From contig JAKOTN010000026.1 of NCBI GenBank assembly GCA_029776255.1, positions 1 through 64,000 on the forward strand: a DNA stretch of 64,000 nt, given 5' to 3'. Numbering within the stretch: position 1 is the first letter of the stretch; every line of letters starts with the position of its first letter. Source of the stretch: Pseudomonadota bacterium. Lineage in GTDB: Bacteria; Pseudomonadota; Gammaproteobacteria; Burkholderiales; Rhodocyclaceae. This document shows, piece after piece, positions 23,542 to 33,315 of this stretch. Both the position numbers and the translations under genes were made by a program. The notes under the pieces were generated by a model. That model was not told the origin of the DNA. It did not search any database and saw nothing but the letters and a program-made list of their open reading frames with translations.

Positions 23542-24558
23542 TCACGATAAATCTTTCCTTGCCTGGACTCCGTCGTGACGGAAAACCGATTCCGGCGCCA
23601 AATCGGCATCCGACCAGTCACGCACCTCGTCGAATCGTCTGATCGCAAAAAACCATGTGGGATGCTGAAAAAATCGATACCAGCGCGGTCCGCTTTTCCC
23701 ATGCCACCATTGCAAAACCAACTCACGGGCGGTTTTTGGCAAACTCTCCGGTGCTTGGCGACGTTCGGCAAGATGGTCTCGCACCGCCAGATTTTCCAAA
23801 TGGCCTTGTGCTTGCCGTTTTACTCGCTTGAAATGCGTTTTGATGTCGCCCAGGCGCCACCACTTCAATGATTGAAAATACCAGGTGGCGCTTGGCTGAA
23901 CCCGGATCAGCGCAGGATTCCAGCGATTAACGGCGGGATCGAATCTGAAATTTATTGCCGCGCCGATGAGTGAATCGGTTCTGTACAAGCCCATCGGCAG
24001 GCGGAAACCCCGGCGACGAAACTCGTCCATGGTCTGCTTGGTGACCGCGAACAAATTGCCGTGAATACCGCCGAGCCGCTGCATGTCCCTCCATTGCTTG
24101 CCGGCCGAGCGGCCATGGGTGGGTACCCCGGTGGCCGCGAGCACCTCATTATCGTCGCGTAGCGCCGTGGCGAGTTCTTCGAGCGCATCGGCCCGAGGAT
24201 GCGCATAACCGTCGACGAAAAAGGTGATTTCGGCGCCTTGATAAACGCGATGGACATAGGTGTTCCAGGTTTGTGCCTTGTCTCCCACCTTGATGGCCCA
24301 GACAATCAGGGTCGAATCACCGCCACCGGCAATCGGCATCGCCTCGAAACGACGGGCAAGCCCCTCCGCCAAATCGCGATTGCCGTTGACCAGCACGTCT
24401 ATTCGAACCGCATGCCCCGAACTGGCCACGATCACCGCGCGCACGACATCCTCAAGCGTGGCGACCGATTCGCGCGCGGCGATAATCGCGACCGACCAAA
24501 GAGGCTTTTTTTGTTTATCTTCCTGATGCCCGTCATCGGTGGCGAGTCGAGTGTTCAT
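23542..24558 (-). CDS. Glycosyltransferase family 2-like protein
   Basis: The likely start is ATG 24558 with AGGGATG upstream, 4 bp after the deacetylase stop; the frame extends to 24696 inside that gene. The 338-aa product reads KPLWSVAIIAARESVATLEDVVRAV and later EITFFVDGYAHPRADALEELATAL, where VDGYAHP stands at the DXD-like position. A PTHGRS-type acceptor loop and a basic C-terminal third (WWRLGDIKTHFKRVKRQ) follow. A GT-A family fold is likely; donor unknown. It is coupled to a polysaccharide deacetylase on the same transcript. Confidence 0.65.
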   Translation of the reverse strand: MNTRLATDDGHQEDKQKKPLWSVAIIAARESVATLEDVVRAVIVASSGHAVRIDVLVNGNRDLAEGLARRFEAMPIAGGGDSTLIVWAIKVGDKAQTWNTYVHRVYQGAEITFFVDGYAHPRADALEELATALRDDNEVLAATGVPTHGRSAGKQWRDMQRLGGIHGNLFAVTKQTMDEFRRRGFRLPMGLYRTDSLIGAAINFRFDPAVNRWNPALIRVQPSATWYFQSLKWWRLGDIKTHFKRVKRQAQGHLENLAVRDHLAERRQAPESLPKTARELVLQWWHGKSGPRWYRFFQHPTWFFAIRRFDEVRDWSDADLAPESVFRHDGVQARKDLS

Positions 24559-24562
24559 GGCG

Positions 24563-25519
24563 TCATCCCTTGGCGAGCAACATGGCGCAACGCATGGCAA
24601 ACCGTCGTGGCGAGCGATCCCAAGGCGTGAATCGTGGGATAAGAAAAGGATCGGTCCGGTCGCTCGCCACCCCCCAATCGGTAGTGGCGGCGCCAAGAAA
24701 TCCCAAACGTTTCACGATCTCGGCGTCACGCGGGCCCAAGTCCCTTTGGGTGTTCCCGTTTGGATAAGCGAATGAGGTCACCGGCTCTCCGAGAATCGCT
24801 TCCAACTCGGCCTTGCCTTGCGCGACCTCACGTTCCGCGTCGCGCTCCGACAGCTTGCTGAGAATGGGATGCGAATGCGTATGGGAGCCGAGTTCCATTC
24901 CGGCATCGCGGAGGGCCTTGAGTTCGGCGGCATTCATCATCAGCGCGGATTTGTCCGGAAGCCCCGCGCGGCGGGCGATTTCCCGGGCAATCGTCTCGCG
25001 CTGCCGATGTGGAAAATATTTCAATTTATCCAGCACCTCGCCAATGGCGACGAGCCGCCCATGGAGAGCAGTCAAATCGTGTGTCCCAAGTCCGAACTCC
25101 GACCAATCGACAATGCCGTTCGGGCACGCCCGAACCGCCTCGATAATGTCGTCGTTCCACATCCGCCCGCCACCAACGAATTTCGTGGCGATGAAGAACG
25201 TGCCGACCACGCCGTGACGGCGCAATATCGGCGCGGCAACGGAGAAGTTATCTTGGTAGCCGTCGTCGAAAGTAATGCACGCACTGGCGGCCGGCAGACG
25301 ATTAGTCTGTAGGAGAGCAAGCGCTCGGCCAAAGGATAAGACGTTGAAATTCCGACTGACGAAACGCACCATCCAGTCGAATTGCGCCGCATCCGGCTCC
25401 GCGGGCAACAGCGGGTCGTGCCGGGCGACAATGCGATGGAATATGAAAACCAGGAGCTTCGTCCCTCGCTGCTTTATCGACAGCATGCGGAACAGCGGCT
25501 TGTAAATGCCTGACTTCAT
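24563..25519 (-). CDS. Polysaccharide deacetylase (NodB-like)
   Basis: The start is ATG 25519, overlapping the stop of the TPR gene (ATGA). The 318-aa protein has the NodB motifs ACITFDDGYQDN (Asp-Asp) and ELGSHTHSHPILSKL (the HxxxH pair). A late SFAYPNG segment also matches. It removes N- or O-acetyl groups from a polysaccharide in a metal-dependent reaction. The N-terminus (MKSGIYKPLFRMLSIKQRG) is not a clear signal peptide, so its location is open. It is one of two deacetylases in the locus. Confidence 0.85.
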   Translation of the reverse strand: MKSGIYKPLFRMLSIKQRGTKLLVFIFHRIVARHDPLLPAEPDAAQFDWMVRFVSRNFNVLSFGRALALLQTNRLPAASACITFDDGYQDNFSVAAPILRRHGVVGTFFIATKFVGGGRMWNDDIIEAVRACPNGIVDWSEFGLGTHDLTALHGRLVAIGEVLDKLKYFPHRQRETIAREIARRAGLPDKSALMMNAAELKALRDAGMELGSHTHSHPILSKLSERDAEREVAQGKAELEAILGEPVTSFAYPNGNTQRDLGPRDAEIVKRLGFLGAATTDWGVASDRTDPFLIPRFTPWDRSPRRFAMRCAMLLAKG

Positions 25520-26199
25520 TTTTTCGGTGTTTTTCCCGAGCGGATTTCGGCGATCAGATTCTCCAGCGCTTTCACACCGGGCGCATTTTTCCGGCCAGAC
25601 TCCGCCACGGCCAGCGCTTCTCGCGTTTTTCCTAGCTGCATCAGTCTTTGCGCCCACCATACGTAAGGTGGCCAATAATCCGATTTGAGTTCCCAGGCTT
25701 TACGGAACGATTTTTCGGCGTTCACATCATCTCGCGCCAACAAATAGGCTTCTCCGAGTTTTGTGTAAATCTCTGGCAGTAGAACAAAATTCGCCGTCGC
25801 ACGCTCGAGAACATAGCCCATATCATGCACCGCGCCCAACGCATGCGCTCGGCGCTGGTTATAGTCCGCCGAGGTGCTGTAAGCCCTGGAAATGGCGACA
25901 AGAGCCCAGCAATAATGATGAAAATGCTGATAATTTGAACCGAAAGAGGATTCAAGCTGACGCTTTCTCTCCGCGATTAAATATTTTTCAAAATATTTCG
26001 AGACATTCCCCTGCGCACGACAAAATTCCGGGAGCAGCAGGTATTCAGCCTCCGTCATTTCAATGGCGCGCAACGGTGAGGAAAAAAGAAATAACAAAAC
26101 CGTGCCAAACGCCGGCGCCATCGACTTCGTTATCCAGTTTTTCTTGCGCTGTCGCGGCGAATCACCCACTGGAAATGGCCTGATCAAGAACATGATCAA
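25516..26199 (-). CDS. TPR-containing protein of the XrtA locus
   Basis: The 227-aa protein has an N-terminal hydrophobic stretch (about 30-46, APAFGTVLLFLFSSPLRA) that looks like a signal anchor ending at SPLRA. The body has tetratricopeptide-like helices (VLLPEIYTKLGEAYLLARDD, AEKSFRKAWELKSDYWPPY, KTREALAVAESGRK). Such TPR proteins scaffold envelope polysaccharide machines. The start could be 26199 or the next ATG (26193). It is coupled to the deacetylase downstream by a 4-bp overlap. Confidence 0.65.
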   Translation of the reverse strand: MIMFLIRPFPVGDSPRQRKKNWITKSMAPAFGTVLLFLFSSPLRAIEMTEAEYLLLPEFCRAQGNVSKYFEKYLIAERKRQLESSFGSNYQHFHHYCWALVAISRAYSTSADYNQRRAHALGAVHDMGYVLERATANFVLLPEIYTKLGEAYLLARDDVNAEKSFRKAWELKSDYWPPYVWWAQRLMQLGKTREALAVAESGRKNAPGVKALENLIAEIRSGKTPKK

Positions 26200-26272
26200 C
26201 TCCTTACCTTTAATTAACTCTTTCGCTCGATATCGGATTTATCGGTGAAAACGGATCATCGATTATCGCCTA

Positions 26273-27556
26273 TCATCCCGTTGCCGCGGCGCCAGGCTTT
26301 GCCAGCACATCCTTTTGATTTTCCTTGACCGTTTCACCAACCATCACCACCAGCGCCGCGAGGTAATACGGAAATTCATAGTGCATGAGCCCCAGAAACG
26401 CGCCGCCAGCGGCAAACCCCAGGAGGCTCACCTGAATCATGCGCATCAGAACGGGAATCCATTCCGATTCCGGCCCGGAAGCGCATACCTTGGCCAACCT
26501 GCCCGCCTTGACCCAGGTCACCAGACCAAACGCCACGAAAAGAAAAAGCCCTGGGAACCCGTGTTCGCCCAACGCTTGAAAATAAATACTGTGCGCATCG
26601 AAAGAAGCAGTCCACGGTCCCGGTGAATAGAGCTGGTACAGCAAGTCGCTACCGACCCGGAATCCGGCGCCCACCAGCGGCCGATCCATGACCATATTCC
26701 ATATTGTCGCCCAGGTGTTCAAACGGCTTTGCGCGGATTCATCGGATTGATATTCCTCGATGGTGTTCATCCTGGAAAACCACTCCTCAGGCATGAATAA
26801 TGCGGCGATAGTCCCGACGCAAACGACAACAATCGAAGAAACAAGGCGGCGATCACTCTTCAAAATGAAGAAGAAAAGCATGCTCACGATCGCCACCAAG
26901 GCACCTCTTGAGTGACTGCCCAAAACCGAGAATATACAAAAAAAGGCACTTGCCCAAAGCCCCCTTTTCACCCATTTGTTTTGCGATACCTTGATCAGGT
27001 AATACATGAGCGGAATCAGCGCGACGAGGGCCAGGGCCAATTCGTTGTTACCTTCGATAAACGAATCCGCCGGACCCCAGACGCGGAAGTTTCCGCCGTT
27101 GAGTAATGTAAATATTCCGCCCTTGACGCCAAAAAACCCCAGGGAAACGACAATGACCCAAATCAGCTGATCGATATGCTCCCGGCCGCGAATCAGCATC
27201 AGGGTGACAAGTAGCATCAACTGTGTTTTCAGCACCTGTTTCCATACATACATGACGCCTTCCGTATCCGGGTTAAGCGCGAAGAAAACCGTGGTCGACA
27301 TCCAGCAGACAAACAAAATCTGAATGACGGTGATGGCATTGACCGGAAAGGACTTGCGTTGCGAACCTCCCAATAAAACCAGCAAGGTGGCAATCGCCAC
27401 GACCATGGCGAACGGCAGGCCGAAAGCGAAACCATACGCCAATCGATGCGGCGACATCAGACTTACCCATGCCCATGCCAGGGCACCGATGTGCGCCCGA
27501 TAAAAAATGGCCGGCACCAGCCCGATAAAGATTGCCGTGATCAGAAGATCCCGCAT
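26273..27556 (-). CDS. O-antigen ligase-like membrane protein, exosortase A-associated
   Basis: The 427-aa protein has about ten hydrophobic helices and a Wzy_C-type core. It begins MRDLLITAIFIGLVPAIFYRAHIG and contains a large periplasmic part with SRLNTWATIWNMVMDRPLVGAGF and DAHSIYFQALGEHGFPGLFLF. The latter His-rich loop with Glu is typical of O-antigen ligases and polymerases. The beginning fits the putative O-glycosylation ligase found with exosortase A (TIGR03097-type). It may polymerise the repeat unit or transfer glycan to a protein; sequence does not settle which. Confidence 0.82.
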   Translation of the reverse strand: MRDLLITAIFIGLVPAIFYRAHIGALAWAWVSLMSPHRLAYGFAFGLPFAMVVAIATLLVLLGGSQRKSFPVNAITVIQILFVCWMSTTVFFALNPDTEGVMYVWKQVLKTQLMLLVTLMLIRGREHIDQLIWVIVVSLGFFGVKGGIFTLLNGGNFRVWGPADSFIEGNNELALALVALIPLMYYLIKVSQNKWVKRGLWASAFFCIFSVLGSHSRGALVAIVSMLFFFILKSDRRLVSSIVVVCVGTIAALFMPEEWFSRMNTIEEYQSDESAQSRLNTWATIWNMVMDRPLVGAGFRVGSDLLYQLYSPGPWTASFDAHSIYFQALGEHGFPGLFLFVAFGLVTWVKAGRLAKVCASGPESEWIPVLMRMIQVSLLGFAAGGAFLGLMHYEFPYYLAALVVMVGETVKENQKDVLAKPGAAATG

Positions 27557-27588
27557 TTTTGAATAACCTTATCGTTTATTGAACGGGC

Positions 27589-28797
27589 TTACGCCATTGA
27601 TCGAGCATTGGCCTGTATCGCCTGTTTAAAGAGCGCCAGTTGTCCGGCGGTCGTGCTCTCCCACGTAAATTGTTCGGCGTATCTCCTGACCGCATCGCGT
27701 TCCGGCATTCTCGCAAACAGCGCCTCGACAGTCTCGGCGATGCTCGCCGATGTTCTTTCCGGAGCCAATCGGCCAGCCTCCGACGAGGCGACCACCTCTA
27801 TCGTTCCCGCAATCCGGGTCGCGACCACCGGTGTTCCGCAAGCCATCGCTTCAAGTAGCACATTGGCCCATCCTTCGCGGCTGGAACAGAGAACCAACGC
27901 GTCCGCCGCACTGTAATACCGGAAGAGGTCGGCCTGCGGAACGCCGCCGACAAAGACCACCCGGTCGGCGACACCGAGACTTCCAGCCAATCTTTCGAGC
28001 GCCTGCCGCTCGCCACCGGAGCCGACGATCACCAGCCGGTACGTGGCTAATCGGGTCAAGGCCTCGATGGCGAGATGGTGCCCTTTGAGTTCGACCAGAT
28101 TGCCGACCGAAAGCAGCGTTTGTCGTGTGGGCCAGCCGAGACCCGTTCGCGCCTCGGCTTGCGGAATCGGGCGAAAGCGTTCCAGATCGACGCCGTTGCG
28201 CAAGACCAGCAGCTTTGAACGATCGATGCCGATCGCCGCCATTTTGTCGCAGAGCGCGGCACAAACGCCGACCGACGCGTGCGCGCGCCGTGCCGCCCAT
28301 TGGATCAGGCGGCGTGGAATAGAATATTGTGGAATCAGGTTGATATCGGAACCACGCGCGGTAACGACGAGCGGTTTGTCGAAATGCCTGGCGACCAGCG
28401 CCGCCGCCACGCCGTCCGGATAGTAATAGTGGGCATCGATCAGGTCGAAGTCAAAACCGCCGGCCAGCAATTGCCGAATCGCCGGTAAAGCACCGTGCGC
28501 CAAGGCAAACGGCGCGATGTTCATCCCGACCTTCGGCGGCAATAAATAGCGAGGATGAAAAACCTCGATACCATTGAGAATTTCGTGTTTCGGGGTCTTG
28601 GCCATCAAGGCATAGTTTCCGAAACGCGGATTGGTCGAAAAAAAATACGGCACCGGCGCGACCACACGACTGTCGACCTCGCCGCTGCCAAGCAGCTCAC
28701 GCAAGCGGGTTTCGACGAAAATGCCGTTGCCGGGGCGCACGCTGCTGGGATAGAGCGTCGAGAACAGCAGGGTCCGGATTTTCCGCTCACGCCGCAC
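27589..28797 (-). CDS. Glycosyltransferase family 4
   Basis: The start is GTG 28797, overlapping the upstream stop by one base (TAGTG), with GGGCGGGG nearby; the frame is open to 28917 inside that gene. The 402-aa GT-B product has TLLFSTLYPSSVRPGNGIFVE at the start, HARGSDINLIPQ-type (VTARGSDINL) acceptor loop, ILSVGNLVELKGHHLAIEAL and the EX7E segment SREGWANVLLEAMACGTPVV. It transfers a sugar from a nucleotide donor. Overlap with another glycosyltransferase indicates one operon. Confidence 0.87.
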   Translation of the reverse strand: MRRERKIRTLLFSTLYPSSVRPGNGIFVETRLRELLGSGEVDSRVVAPVPYFFSTNPRFGNYALMAKTPKHEILNGIEVFHPRYLLPPKVGMNIAPFALAHGALPAIRQLLAGGFDFDLIDAHYYYPDGVAAALVARHFDKPLVVTARGSDINLIPQYSIPRRLIQWAARRAHASVGVCAALCDKMAAIGIDRSKLLVLRNGVDLERFRPIPQAEARTGLGWPTRQTLLSVGNLVELKGHHLAIEALTRLATYRLVIVGSGGERQALERLAGSLGVADRVVFVGGVPQADLFRYYSAADALVLCSSREGWANVLLEAMACGTPVVATRIAGTIEVVASSEAGRLAPERTSASIAETVEALFARMPERDAVRRYAEQFTWESTTAGQLALFKQAIQANARSMA

Positions 28798-30020
28798 TAT
28801 CGACCCCGCCCTGGCGCAAGCAGGCGGGCGTAAGCGTTCCGATAGCGCTCGACGCTGGCGGTCCAATTGCGCTCGGTTTCGACAAAACGGCGACCGGCGG
28901 CCCGAAAGGCGACCCATTCATCCCGCTCGTTCAATAGCCGCGACACCGCATCGGTCAAGGCGACGGCGCTACCGGCCTTGAAGAGAATGCCCGTCTCGCC
29001 GTGCCTGATCAACTCGCGATGCCCACCGACATCCGACGCAACCAGTAAGCGCCCTTGCGCCATCGCCTCCAGCGGCTTCAAGGGCGTGACCAAATCGGTC
29101 AGGCGCATCGAATGGCGCGCATAGACGAGCACATCGATCAAGTCGTAATAACGTTGCACTTCCGCATGCGGCACGCGTCCGGGGACAACGACTTTTTCGC
29201 ACAAACCCAGGCGCGCGATTTGTTCCTTGAGAACGGCTTCCTGCGGACCGCCGCCGACCAGCAGCACCCGCACGTCCGGCTGCCGGGCCAGGATTCCAGG
29301 CAGCGCCTCGATCAGCAGATCAAGCCCCTCATAGGCATAAAAAGACCCGATAAAACCAACGACCGTCGCCCCGGCCAAGCCCAGGCGAGCTTTCAATGCC
29401 TCGTCCGGCTGGCCACCGACGGCAAAAGTCTCGACATCGACGGCATTGGGAATAATCGTTACTTTCTCGCCGGCCACACCGCGCGCCACGATATCGGACC
29501 GCAGTCCTTCGCAAATCGTGAACACCTGATCGGCGCGCTTCAGGGCGTGAGTTTCAAGGCGCCGGGTCAGGCAGTAGCGAAGACTGCCTTCCGTGGTCGA
29601 GCCATGATCCACGGCCGCATCCTCCCAGAACGCCCGCACCTCGTAAGCCACCGGCAAGCCGAGCCGCTTGCCTGCTCGCAAGGCGGGAATGGCGTTCAAC
29701 ACCGGCGAATGCGCGTGCAGGATATCTGGCTTGACCGCCTCGGCGACTTCCAGCAAACGCGTCTCGACCTGGCGCATCAGCGTCAGTTCGCCGAGACCCG
29801 GCACGCGCCTTTCGGCACTTGCCGCGCCGATGGTGCGATAGAAGTGCAACCCGTCGACATCTTCTTCAGCCACGGTGCAGCCGACGTGTTTCGGGGTTGT
29901 CAGATGAAAGGTCTGCCAGCCAAGTTTGCGCTGCTCGCGCAGAATCGAAAGCGTCCGAAAGGTATACCCGCTGTGCAGCGGAATGGAATGATCGAGAATA
30001 TGCAAAATCCGGAGACTCAT
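28797..30020 (-). CDS. Glycosyltransferase, exosortase A system-associated
   Basis: I chose ATG 30020, with GGAGGG 3 nt upstream, over the longer frame to 30347 which overlaps the preceding gene. The 407-aa protein begins MSLRILHILDHSIPLHSGYTFR, a start I associate with the exosortase-A glycosyltransferase group (TIGR04063-type). The GT4 C-terminal pattern follows: TVVGFIGSFYAYEGLDLLIEAL and YARHSMRLTDLVTPLKPLEAMAQGRLL. It would add a sugar to the polymer repeat in the cytosol. It overlaps the next gene by one base. Confidence 0.87.
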   Translation of the reverse strand: MSLRILHILDHSIPLHSGYTFRTLSILREQRKLGWQTFHLTTPKHVGCTVAEEDVDGLHFYRTIGAASAERRVPGLGELTLMRQVETRLLEVAEAVKPDILHAHSPVLNAIPALRAGKRLGLPVAYEVRAFWEDAAVDHGSTTEGSLRYCLTRRLETHALKRADQVFTICEGLRSDIVARGVAGEKVTIIPNAVDVETFAVGGQPDEALKARLGLAGATVVGFIGSFYAYEGLDLLIEALPGILARQPDVRVLLVGGGPQEAVLKEQIARLGLCEKVVVPGRVPHAEVQRYYDLIDVLVYARHSMRLTDLVTPLKPLEAMAQGRLLVASDVGGHRELIRHGETGILFKAGSAVALTDAVSRLLNERDEWVAFRAAGRRFVETERNWTASVERYRNAYARLLAPGRGR

Positions 30021-30102
30021 CGTCCCTCCGCGCCGGTATCGGGTAACGGAAATTTGGCGCAATCCGTCGCGCCCCGACATAACCGCTCTAATCCCACGCT
30101 CT

Positions 30103-31296
30103 TCATGACCGCAGATAGCGATCGATGACCGCGAGGTGGGCGCCCCAACTGTAGCGCGCCACGACCTGCCGGCGGGCTGCCGCGCCGATCTCCCGCGCGC
30201 GTGCGCGCTCTCTGAGCATGGCGTTAACCTGCGCGACGAACTCGGCAGCGGAGGCCGCGGTGAGAAAATCGCGTTCCGGCGTGGCGTCGATGGCGGTGGA
30301 ACATTCCTGCGAAGCAACGACCGGCATCCCCATGGCCATGGCTTCAAGAATTTTATTTTGCACGCCGCGGGCTAGACGCAAGGGCGCGACGACGACGGCC
30401 GCATGTTGCAGATAGGGACGCACGTCCGGGACCGTGCCGGTCACCACGACGTGTGCCCCGGTCAGCGCCTGCACCGCCGGCGTCGGACTACGTCCGACAA
30501 TGTAAAAACGCGCGCTCGGCCAATCCTGCAACAGACGCGGCAACATTTCCGTCGCGAACCAGTTGACGGCGTCGATATTGGGCCAATAGTCCATGGCGCC
30601 CGTGAACACCAACGGCAGTTCGTCGGCTTGAAATGGCGAGGGCAGCGGATGTCGCGGCGAAAAATAGTCGGCATCCACGCCATTGCACATGGCTTCGACT
30701 TTCGTGGCGCACTCGGGAGCCAGGCCGCGAAAAAGATCGGTTTCGCCTTCGGTGACAAAAAAGGACCGCTCCGCCCGCGCGGCCACCGAACGCTCAAAGG
30801 CCAGCAGACGTTGTCCTTCCCGCCGGTAAAGCCACGACAGGGGCCAGCGGTGGTTGTCAGCGTACTGCGTCCACTTCAAGGAATCGACATCGACAAAGTC
30901 GACCAGTGTCGGCAGGTGTGGTGCTTTCCGTACAAAAGCGGCCATCACCGACGAAAAAATCAGCGCCGCATCGATGTTCCGCGACGCCAGAGTGCGATCG
31001 ACCCACGCCTGCAAACCGGCATTGTCATAATAAGGAAGTGACAAGGCTTGCCGGTTGAAAAGGCCTCGCAAGCTGAGAAGTTTGGCCACGCGAGGATCAA
31101 GTCTGGCAACGTGCATGTCGGCGCAAAAGGCGCGCGTAGCGTCGAGGTATTCCTCGTCGGCCGGGTCGTCGATGAACGTGCCGAGAAACACACGGTGCTT
31201 GGCAGCCAGGTGTTTGAGCAAATGGTAGGAACGCACCTTGTCGCCCTTGTTCGGCGGGTAAGGCAGACGATGAACGAGATAGAGTAGATTGCTCAT
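30103..31296 (-). CDS. Glycosyltransferase, XrtA/PEP-CTERM system (stp1/TIGR03087-like)
   Basis: The 397-aa product starts MSNLLYLVHRLPYPPNKGDKVR, which is diagnostic of this XrtA-associated GT4-type group. It shows LPLVFTGAMDYWPNIDAVNWF and then VAPLRLARGVQNKILEAMAMGMP in the donor domain, where the Glu pair lies in the EAMAMG region. It transfers a sugar in building the lipid-linked repeat. It is 16 bp after the amidotransferase stop. A related gene (33316-34464) lies on the other side of that amidotransferase. Confidence 0.9.
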   Translation of the reverse strand: MSNLLYLVHRLPYPPNKGDKVRSYHLLKHLAAKHRVFLGTFIDDPADEEYLDATRAFCADMHVARLDPRVAKLLSLRGLFNRQALSLPYYDNAGLQAWVDRTLASRNIDAALIFSSVMAAFVRKAPHLPTLVDFVDVDSLKWTQYADNHRWPLSWLYRREGQRLLAFERSVAARAERSFFVTEGETDLFRGLAPECATKVEAMCNGVDADYFSPRHPLPSPFQADELPLVFTGAMDYWPNIDAVNWFATEMLPRLLQDWPSARFYIVGRSPTPAVQALTGAHVVVTGTVPDVRPYLQHAAVVVAPLRLARGVQNKILEAMAMGMPVVASQECSTAIDATPERDFLTAASAAEFVAQVNAMLRERARAREIGAAARRQVVARYSWGAHLAVIDRYLRS

Positions 31297-31312
31297 CGAC
31301 GAAACCGGTCGC

Positions 31313-33244
31313 TCATCCTGTCACCGATGGCGTCACCAGCGACGCCGTCGGTGCGTCCAACACCTTGCGCAGAAACGCCTCGAACATCAACAGGGTCCAC
31401 AACGGCGCGCTGTAGTCGTGTGCCCCAGACTGATGGGCGTCGACCAGATGCTGGAGGTAAGTCGGGTTGAACCAACCGGTCGCCGCCAGACGTGAACCGA
31501 GGACCGCGTGCCGCACGCGCTCCTTGAGCGGCCCACGGAACCAGCGCGCCAACGGTACCGCGAACCCCATTTTCGGACGGTACAGAATATCCTGCGGCAG
31601 GCGCGGTTCCATGGCTTTTTTCAACAGGATCTTGCCTTCCTGACCCCGCACCTTCAGCGAAGACGGCAAGGTCGCCATCCATTCGACCAGTTCGTGATCC
31701 ATCAACGGTTCGCGCACCTCAAGCGAATGCGCCATGCTGGCACGATCGACCTTGGTGTTGATGTCACCCACCAAGTAGGTCTTGAGATCGAGATACTGGA
31801 TCAGCGCCAGTGGATCGTCGGTGCCGGCACGCGCCGCGTGAGATCGGAAAACATCCTCGGCCGTGTAACCATCGATTTCCCGGCGAAAACGGTCGGAGAA
31901 CAATTGCGCGCGCATCGGCCCCCGCAGGATCGATACCGAGTGAAAGTAGGCCTCCACCGAGGTGCGCGCCAGTCCTTCAAAAGTCGTCTTGGCGCGAAAC
32001 ATACGCGGCGCCCAGTCCGCTTTTGGATAAACGCGACCGAGCAATCCAAAGAACGGGCTGCGAACGCCATGCGGAATCGCCGCACGCATGCGCTCCTCCA
32101 TCAAATGCAGCCGATAACGCCGATAACCACCAAAGGTTTCGTCGCCGCCATCGCCCGAAAGGGCAACCGTCACGTGCTTGCGTGCCAGTTGACACACCCG
32201 ATACGTCGGAATCGCCGAGCTGTCGGCGTAAGGCTCGTCATAAAGCGCGGCCAGCGTGTCGATCAGATCGAAATCGTCGCTTTGGACCAGTTCGCAATGA
32301 TGGTTGGTCTGGTAGCGGTCGGCGACTTTCCGTGCAAACACCGCCTCGTCGAAAGCCGGATCGTCGAAGGCGATCGAACAGGTGTTGACCGGTTCCTCCG
32401 ACAAACCCGCCATCAACGCCACCACCGCGCTTGAATCGACCCCTCCGGACAGGAAAGCCCCAAGAGGAACTTCCGAAATCATGCGCAGGCGAATCGATTC
32501 ACGAAGTTTGTCGTCGAGTTGTGCGCAGGCATCCTCCAGGGAACACGTGTCATCCAGGCGAAAACGCACGTCCCAATAGGCTTTTGGCTCACCGACCGGC
32601 TGACCGCGACGCAGCGTCAGGATGTGTGCCGGCGGCAGTTTTTTCGCCTGACGGAAAATGCTTCGCGGCTCCGCCACATAACCAAGCGCGAAATACTCTT
32701 CGACGGCCAGCGGGTCGATTTCGCGCGCCAGACCGCCGTGTGCCAGCAACGACTTGAGTTCGGAACCGAAAAGAAAAGTGCCATCCGGCAAAAAAGCGTA
32801 GTAAAGCGGCTTGACGGCCAGACGGTCGCGCGCCAGGAACAGCGTTTCGCGATTGCGATCCCAAAGGGCGAAAGCGAACATGCCACGAAAGCGACGGACG
32901 CAATCTTCTCCCCAGGCTTCCCAGGCGTGCACGATCACCTCGGTGTCGCTGCGGGTGTGAAAAACGTGCCCCAAGGCCAGCAACTCGGGAATCAATTCCC
33001 GGTAATTATAAATTTCACCATTGAACACCACGCAAACACTGCGATCTTCGTTGTACAGCGGTTGCTGCCCGGTTGACAAATCGATGATCGACAGGCGACG
33101 GTGACCCAGTCCGAGACCGGCTTCAACATGCAAGCCGCCTTCGTCGGGACCGCGATGGTGTTGCGACTCGTTCATGCGCGTCAGCGCCACACGATCGATC
33201 TCGCGCCTGCCACGGGTATCGAAAATTCCTGAAATGCCGCACAT
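31313..33244 (-). CDS. Asparagine synthase-type amidotransferase, XrtA/PEP-CTERM system
   Basis: The 643-aa protein has an intact N-terminal glutaminase domain starting MCGISGIFD (Cys2 nucleophile), then RLSIIDLSTGQQPLYNED and YNYRELI. The synthetase domain has the PP-loop FLSGGVDSSAVVAL. It couples glutamine-derived ammonia to an ATP-activated carboxylate. In exosortase A loci this subfamily (TIGR03108-type) is always next to stp1 and stp2 glycosyltransferases, as here. The probable product is an amidated sugar acid. It contrasts with the degenerate homologue at 20496-22274. Confidence 0.92.
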   Translation of the reverse strand: MCGISGIFDTRGRREIDRVALTRMNESQHHRGPDEGGLHVEAGLGLGHRRLSIIDLSTGQQPLYNEDRSVCVVFNGEIYNYRELIPELLALGHVFHTRSDTEVIVHAWEAWGEDCVRRFRGMFAFALWDRNRETLFLARDRLAVKPLYYAFLPDGTFLFGSELKSLLAHGGLAREIDPLAVEEYFALGYVAEPRSIFRQAKKLPPAHILTLRRGQPVGEPKAYWDVRFRLDDTCSLEDACAQLDDKLRESIRLRMISEVPLGAFLSGGVDSSAVVALMAGLSEEPVNTCSIAFDDPAFDEAVFARKVADRYQTNHHCELVQSDDFDLIDTLAALYDEPYADSSAIPTYRVCQLARKHVTVALSGDGGDETFGGYRRYRLHLMEERMRAAIPHGVRSPFFGLLGRVYPKADWAPRMFRAKTTFEGLARTSVEAYFHSVSILRGPMRAQLFSDRFRREIDGYTAEDVFRSHAARAGTDDPLALIQYLDLKTYLVGDINTKVDRASMAHSLEVREPLMDHELVEWMATLPSSLKVRGQEGKILLKKAMEPRLPQDILYRPKMGFAVPLARWFRGPLKERVRHAVLGSRLAATGWFNPTYLQHLVDAHQSGAHDYSAPLWTLLMFEAFLRKVLDAPTASLVTPSVTG

Positions 33245-33263
33245 ACCTTTATTTTAATGTCCT

Positions 33264-33293
33264 TTTATATTAGGCAACCCAACGGCACACCAA
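33264..33293 (-). promoter_or_regulatory. Candidate internal promoter upstream of the XrtA amidotransferase
   Basis: In the 71-bp gap before the amidotransferase, TTGGTG (33293-33288), an 18-bp spacer and TATAAA (33269-33264) resemble a sigma-70 promoter. An AT-rich stretch and AAAGGT precede the ATG. It would give an internal start in a very long operon. Confidence 0.35.
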
Positions 33294-33315
33294 ACCGGAA
33301 ATTTTCCCGCCAATC